Positions 6,129 to 9,014 of a stretch of 9,014 nt of DNA are shown here, piece after piece (the first letter of the stretch is position 1; each line of letters begins with the position of its first letter). The position numbers and the translations under genes were made by a program. The stretch is from Candidatus Bathyarchaeota archaeon. GTDB taxonomy: Archaea > Thermoproteota > Bathyarchaeia > Bathyarchaeales > WAQA01. The DNA lies in NCBI GenBank assembly GCA_015520475.1, contig WAQA01000028.1:1-9014 (forward strand). The letters run 5' to 3'. Below the pieces are notes generated by a model. That model saw nothing but the letters and a program-made list of their open reading frames with translations, made no database searches and was not told the DNA's origin.

Positions 6129-7274
6129 GTGGCTTCCATGGCAAGTAACATGTTACTCTCAGTGTTTCAAACGTTGGTTCCCCAAGACAATATTATAGGT
6201 TGGATATTCCAGTTAATCTGGATAATAGTCTTTGTCATCTTCATGTTTTATGGGCAGAGGATACAGATAACGATTATGCTTAGGGAGATAGAGGGTCACC
6301 TATACAAGCTTAAGTTGATGAGGGATAAGGGTAGAGAGATAGCCATATCAACCATAAAGGAGCTTGGACATCCCTCTGAGGATCCAACGGCTAGAGTGGA
6401 CAGGTTCCTCGAGCATGTTGATATAGGCCCGGTAAGCCTCGACCCTGTTGGAATAATTAAACGTCTAGAGCATCTGATTGATGTGCGAGAGTTAAGATTT
6501 AAGGATGAAGTGAGGATGCTTGCGCCTAAAGCAGATGAGGTTCAGATGATGAATCTGACAAATGTTCTTGAGGCAGCCTTAGCCCTAAACCAGATATATA
6601 AGATAATACGTCATTTCTATCTGCAGAGTAAGAAGACTCTAAGCATTTACATTGTAATGCAGCTCCAGATGATTCTGCCGATGGTTATGAAGGAATGTGA
6701 AGCGTTTGCAAGTGCCTTGAGAGCCTTCACGTTAGGGCAGCCTATAGGGGATGGTGTTGGACCATTAGTAGCAGCAAAGCTCATGTGGAGAAGCGATAAG
6801 AAGAGGGAGATAGCCAAGGACATAGTGGTTGGAGAGGTTATGATTGACGGTAGGAAGGCGTATGTCTTAAAGGCTAAAGGTCCAGGCGGGAACGTTGGGA
6901 AGCCAGGAGAAGCTATACGTCAGATACTGGAGGAGAATGAGGGGAAAGTAGCCATGATAATCCTGGTGGATGCTGCGCAGAAGCTTGAAGGGGAGAAGTC
7001 AGGTGAAGTTGCTGAGGGCGTCGGCGTAGCGATAGGAGGAGTTGGAGTTGAAAAGTTCAAGGTTGAGGAGATATCGGCGAAGTTCAAGGTTCCATTAAAT
7101 GCTATCCTAATAAAGGAGGATATCGGCGATGTGGTCTCGATAATGAAGAAGGAGATAATAAATGGAGCTGAAGACGCTATTAAAAGGATTAAACGTTTAA
7201 TCCATGAGAAGACGAAGGAAGGTGACACCGTTATAATCGCAGGTATAGGAAACACTATGGGTATAGGTCAATAG
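6129..7274 (+). CDS. DUF1512 family membrane-anchored archaeal protein
   Basis: 381 residues, matching the roughly 370-residue archaeal DUF1512 family of unknown function. One N-terminal transmembrane helix (about 22-42) is followed by a positively charged, helix-rich cytoplasmic region (43-200), including a conserved-looking PKADEVQMMNLTN segment (133-145). The C-terminal part is alpha/beta and glycine-rich: KAKGPGGNVGKPGEAI (248-263), MIILVDAAQKLEGEKSGEVAEG (276-297), GVAIGGVGV (299-307) and a final VIIAGIGNTMGIGQ (368-381). The glycine loops suggest nucleotide or phosphate binding, but no standard Walker motif is present, so that is speculation. GTG 6129 is chosen because GAGG (6118-6121) lies 7 nt upstream; ATG 6138 is an alternative. 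The TAG stop directly abuts the next gene in the same frame. Confidence 0.88.
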   Translation: MASMASNMLLSVFQTLVPQDNIIGWIFQLIWIIVFVIFMFYGQRIQITIMLREIEGHLYKLKLMRDKGREIAISTIKELGHPSEDPTARVDRFLEHVDIGPVSLDPVGIIKRLEHLIDVRELRFKDEVRMLAPKADEVQMMNLTNVLEAALALNQIYKIIRHFYLQSKKTLSIYIVMQLQMILPMVMKECEAFASALRAFTLGQPIGDGVGPLVAAKLMWRSDKKREIAKDIVVGEVMIDGRKAYVLKAKGPGGNVGKPGEAIRQILEENEGKVAMIILVDAAQKLEGEKSGEVAEGVGVAIGGVGVEKFKVEEISAKFKVPLNAILIKEDIGDVVSIMKKEIINGAEDAIKRIKRLIHEKTKEGDTVIIAGIGNTMGIGQ

Positions 7275-7682
7275 GTGATTTCAGAATTGGACAATATTAA
7301 GTCTACCAGTACACAGACAAAGAAGATCTCAACAATCTTCATAGTTATAATATCTGTGATGTTGATCCTCTCGATAGCAGCTCTCTTCCAAGTCTTCGAA
7401 TCTTACAGGAGAGGAAGACTTGACACTGCAAACCTAATATTGAGTGTAAGTGCGGTTACAATCTCGATTTATATGCTTCTCCAGTTAAGGGTGAAACCGT
7501 TAAAGCTCGGCTTCGAACCGCAGAAAGTATTGACGACTATCGAATGTGTAAGTTGCGGATATAAAATGACAAGGGAGTTCAAGGCTGGAGACTTTATGTT
7601 CAAAAAGGTTGAGTCATGTCCACAATGTAATGAGAGGATGATTATATCATCAATCTATAAGGCTCCGCAGCAGAAGAGCTGA
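7275..7682 (+). CDS. Two-TM membrane protein with C-terminal CxxC...CxxC zinc ribbon
   Basis: 135 residues of unknown function. Hydrophobic helices lie at about 18-40 (IFIVIISVMLILSIAALF) and 52-71 (ANLILSVSAVTISIYMLL), joined by a short basic loop (SYRRGRLD). A zinc ribbon follows with Cys91-x2-Cys94 and Cys115-x2-Cys118, the knuckles separated by 20 residues; by the positive-inside rule it is probably cytoplasmic. The frame is the same as that of the DUF1512 gene, with only TAG 7272-7274 between. GTG 7275 has no ribosome site of its own, but AGGTGATT at 7273-7280 resembles the extended archaeal Shine-Dalgarno and lies 6 nt before TTG 7287, so the start may be TTG 7287 (131 residues). The tight coupling suggests the two proteins work together at the membrane. 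Confidence 0.8.
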   Translation: MISELDNIKSTSTQTKKISTIFIVIISVMLILSIAALFQVFESYRRGRLDTANLILSVSAVTISIYMLLQLRVKPLKLGFEPQKVLTTIECVSCGYKMTREFKAGDFMFKKVESCPQCNERMIISSIYKAPQQKS

Positions 7683-7791
7683 TTCCATCCGCATGGAACA
7701 ATCAATTGGGAGATCAACTCACATTATAAAAATAACAGTTCTATTCCTTCTGCTGTCCGAACTGCAACTTGTATGTGGATATCAATGCATC

Positions 7792-7826
7792 TTTCAATAT
7801 TTGAAATCGTTATAGGTCCTTTTTTT
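7792..7826 (+). terminator. Hairpin plus T7 tract after the DUF1512 operon
   Basis: TTTCAA-TAT-TTGAAA (7792-7806) forms a 6-bp AT-rich stem 13 nt before seven T residues (7820-7826). The tract is the best termination signal for the + strand pair, about 140 nt after the zinc-ribbon stop. It could equally end a short RNA starting near 7752-7755 from the TATA-like TTATAAAA at 7724-7731. Confidence 0.45.
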
Positions 7827-7829
7827 GGG

Positions 7830-7883
7830 GGTGGTGGGCGCTGTCAATCTGTCCTGAACCTCTCTGGGAGGCAGGCCACCATC
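7830..7883. other. GC-rich potential stem structure in a convergent spacer
   Basis: GGTGGTGG (7830-7837) pairs with CCACCATC (7876-7883), 8 bp with one G-U. The enclosed 38 nt can form CTGTC/GGCAG and ACCTC/GGAGG-type inner stems. It is clearly more GC-rich than its flanks. I do not recognise it as tRNA, SRP RNA, RNase P RNA or a C/D box RNA. It may be a structured RNA or a terminator element for either strand. Confidence 0.3.
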
Positions 7884-7915
7884 TTTAGACGATGATAGTT
7901 GACTAGATGTGCTCT

Positions 7916-8833
7916 TCAATCCCGTTTGGTGAGGACGATGATCCCGTCCTTCCCTAAAAGGATTGTATGTTCAGCTTGGGCGACCGGTCTTCCTGTAGCC
8001 TCAAAGAAGATTGGATAACTCATTATGCTTCTGCTTGAGAGGAGCTCATGGAAGACCCTTCTAAACCTCTCCTGGTCCATCAGATGCATAAGCCACCTCT
8101 CAGAGAAGGGCAATGTCCTAAAATTCTTTGCGATATAATTTAGGAGGAATCTTGAGTCTGGGTTCTTAGGAGACTTGTACTTGGCGAATCTAAATATGTA
8201 ATGTTCAGATCCGCTTTTAACTGTTCCTGAAGCATCCCTTGTAGTTACGAACGGTTCAATAGCGTAAACCTCCCCTTCACGGAACCTTGAAGTTGATATG
8301 TGGGAGACGTTTGGAACAGCCTTGCCTGCATGTATAAGATATCTTCCAATCTGATGTCCAGTGAGGTTGGATATGGGTTTGAAGCCGTAGCTCTCTATCA
8401 CCATCTGAATCTTTGAGCTGGCATCTGAAATCTTCATTCCAGGATGGATCATGCCTATAACCCTTTCTAGGGCTTTCTCAGCCGCTATGACCAGTCCCTC
8501 ATAATCAGGATTAAAGCATATGGTCTTAGCAGTGTCAGCTATGTATCCGTCGATGTGAACTCCGACATCAACCTTGACGATTGAACCCTCCGGTATCCTT
8601 CTTGTGTCGCCTGGAGGTGACGAGTAATGGGCAGCAACTTCATTCACTGAAACATTGCATGGAAACGCTGGTTCACCGCCCAAGCTCCGAATCATCTCTT
8701 CAGCCGTATTGCATATATCAATTATCTGCATCTCCTCCTTGATCATACTGCTAACTTCATCCCTGACATCAGCTGCGATTTGACCTGCAGTAATATACTT
8801 CTCTACCGCTTCGTCATCAAGCATCTTAGACAC
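7916..8833 (-). CDS. map: Methionine aminopeptidase, type II (archaeal)
   Basis: Removes the initiator methionine from new proteins in the cytosol. It has 305 residues, the usual length for archaeal MetAP, with the pita-bread fold. The five metal ligands are all present: Asp89 (VKVDVG), Asp100 (ADTAKT), His160 (NLTGHQIG), Glu193 (AIEPF) and Glu288 (QAEHTIL); His69 (AAHYSS) is the expected substrate-side histidine. The type II insertion, an extra helical subdomain of about 60 residues (about 215-270) between the fourth and fifth ligands, is present. The start is GTG 8833. There is no Shine-Dalgarno sequence, and the TATA box lies about 27 nt upstream, which points to a leaderless transcript. 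Stop TGA. Confidence 0.96.
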   Translation of the reverse strand: MSKMLDDEAVEKYITAGQIAADVRDEVSSMIKEEMQIIDICNTAEEMIRSLGGEPAFPCNVSVNEVAAHYSSPPGDTRRIPEGSIVKVDVGVHIDGYIADTAKTICFNPDYEGLVIAAEKALERVIGMIHPGMKISDASSKIQMVIESYGFKPISNLTGHQIGRYLIHAGKAVPNVSHISTSRFREGEVYAIEPFVTTRDASGTVKSGSEHYIFRFAKYKSPKNPDSRFLLNYIAKNFRTLPFSERWLMHLMDQERFRRVFHELLSSRSIMSYPIFFEATGRPVAQAEHTILLGKDGIIVLTKRD

Positions 8834-8854
8834 GGCCTTTAAGGGGAGGAGACG

Positions 8855-8865
8855 CTTAAATAAAG
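8855..8865 (-). promoter_or_regulatory. TATA box for leaderless map transcript
   Basis: The minus strand reads CTTTATTTAAG, centred about 27 nt before GTG 8833, so transcription should begin at or within a base or two of the start codon. The absence of a Shine-Dalgarno sequence agrees. Confidence 0.6.
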
Positions 8866-8880
8866 AATTCTTCCCTCTAA

Positions 8881-8895
8881 AACCTTAAAAAGGTT
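8881..8895. repeat. Inverted repeat AACCTT-AAA-AAGGTT between divergent TATA boxes
   Basis: Perfect 6-base arms with a 3-base spacer, lying about 16 nt upstream of the map TATA box and 4 nt before the + strand TATA at 8899. Its position fits an operator able to affect both promoters. Confidence 0.4.
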
Positions 8896-8898
8896 ATA

Positions 8899-8906
8899 TT
8901 TTATAA
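8899..8906 (+). promoter_or_regulatory. Strong TATA box, + strand, near the window's right end
   Basis: TTTTATAA predicts a start near 8929-8931, exactly at ATG 8931. That ATG opens a frame of only 14 codons (stop 8973-8975), so the transcript is either non-coding or leads to a gene beyond the window. Confidence 0.45.
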
Positions 8907-8930
8907 GGGTACCGCAAAAGAACTCTAAAA

Positions 8931-8988
8931 ATGGTTGATGGATGTTCTCTCCATCATCTGAGATATATGGGCTGACTTAATATGTCAG
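8931..8988 (+). ncRNA. Candidate small RNA with two tandem hairpins
   Basis: TGATGGA/TCCATCA (8936-8942 with 8950-8956; 7 bp, 7-nt loop) and CTGAC/GTCAG (8972-8976 with 8984-8988; 5 bp, 7-nt loop) follow the predicted start from the TATA at 8899. CTGA occurs three times (8958-8961, 8972-8975, 8992-8995), but no good C box (RTGATGA) is present, so C/D identity is not supported. It may instead be the leader of a gene past the window edge. Confidence 0.25.
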
Positions 8989-9014
8989 ATCACTGAATCT
9001 TCAATTGATATTTC

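Noticed and set aside
8935..8995. C/D box sRNA
   Set aside because: CTGA occurs three times, but no acceptable RTGATGA C box is present at either expected position.

Overview
The window looks like chromosomal DNA of an archaeon, probably of the TACK / Bathyarchaeia-like assemblage. The lineage is inference; the archaeal assignment is better supported. The evidence is a type II (archaeal/eukaryal) methionine aminopeptidase, a DUF1512 protein (a family described from archaea), stand-alone Lrp/AsnC effector domains, archaeal TATA boxes at the expected distance from starts, and a lone 5S rRNA gene with its own promoter. Base composition is even, with no transposase, integrase, phage gene or CRISPR array. 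Apart from small RNA candidates and two unusual reading-frame situations, it reads as ordinary chromosome.

Left part, + strand (1-3250): a tight run of four genes. It starts with a type I-alpha glutamine synthetase whose 5' end lies before the window. Two tandem, paralogous stand-alone RAM (Lrp/AsnC ligand-binding) proteins follow, then a homocitrate / isopropylmalate synthase-like enzyme. Spacings of 7 and 15 nt suggest one operon linking glutamine synthesis, a 2-oxo-acid condensing enzyme and small amino-acid-sensing proteins. The condensing enzyme has a start problem: its essential DTTLRDG motif lies upstream of the first usable ATG, and no ATG/GTG/TTG is available in frame after a TGA at 2033.

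Middle (3251-5911): a minus-strand class II glutamine amidotransferase and a + strand 5S rRNA gene diverge from a shared promoter region. The 5S gene converges, 36 nt apart, on a minus-strand uroporphyrinogen-decarboxylase-superfamily gene. That protein lacks the H-x-C...C zinc ligands of the MtaA/MtbA methyltransferases.

Right part (5912-9014): after a 350-nt non-coding stretch comes a + strand pair, a membrane-anchored DUF1512 protein and a two-TM zinc-ribbon protein. The two lie in the same frame and are separated by a single TAG. They converge on a minus-strand leaderless methionine aminopeptidase gene. The convergent spacer holds a hairpin plus T-tract and a possible structured RNA. The last 180 nt hold divergent TATA boxes flanking a perfect inverted repeat, then two tandem hairpins that may be an unannotated small RNA.
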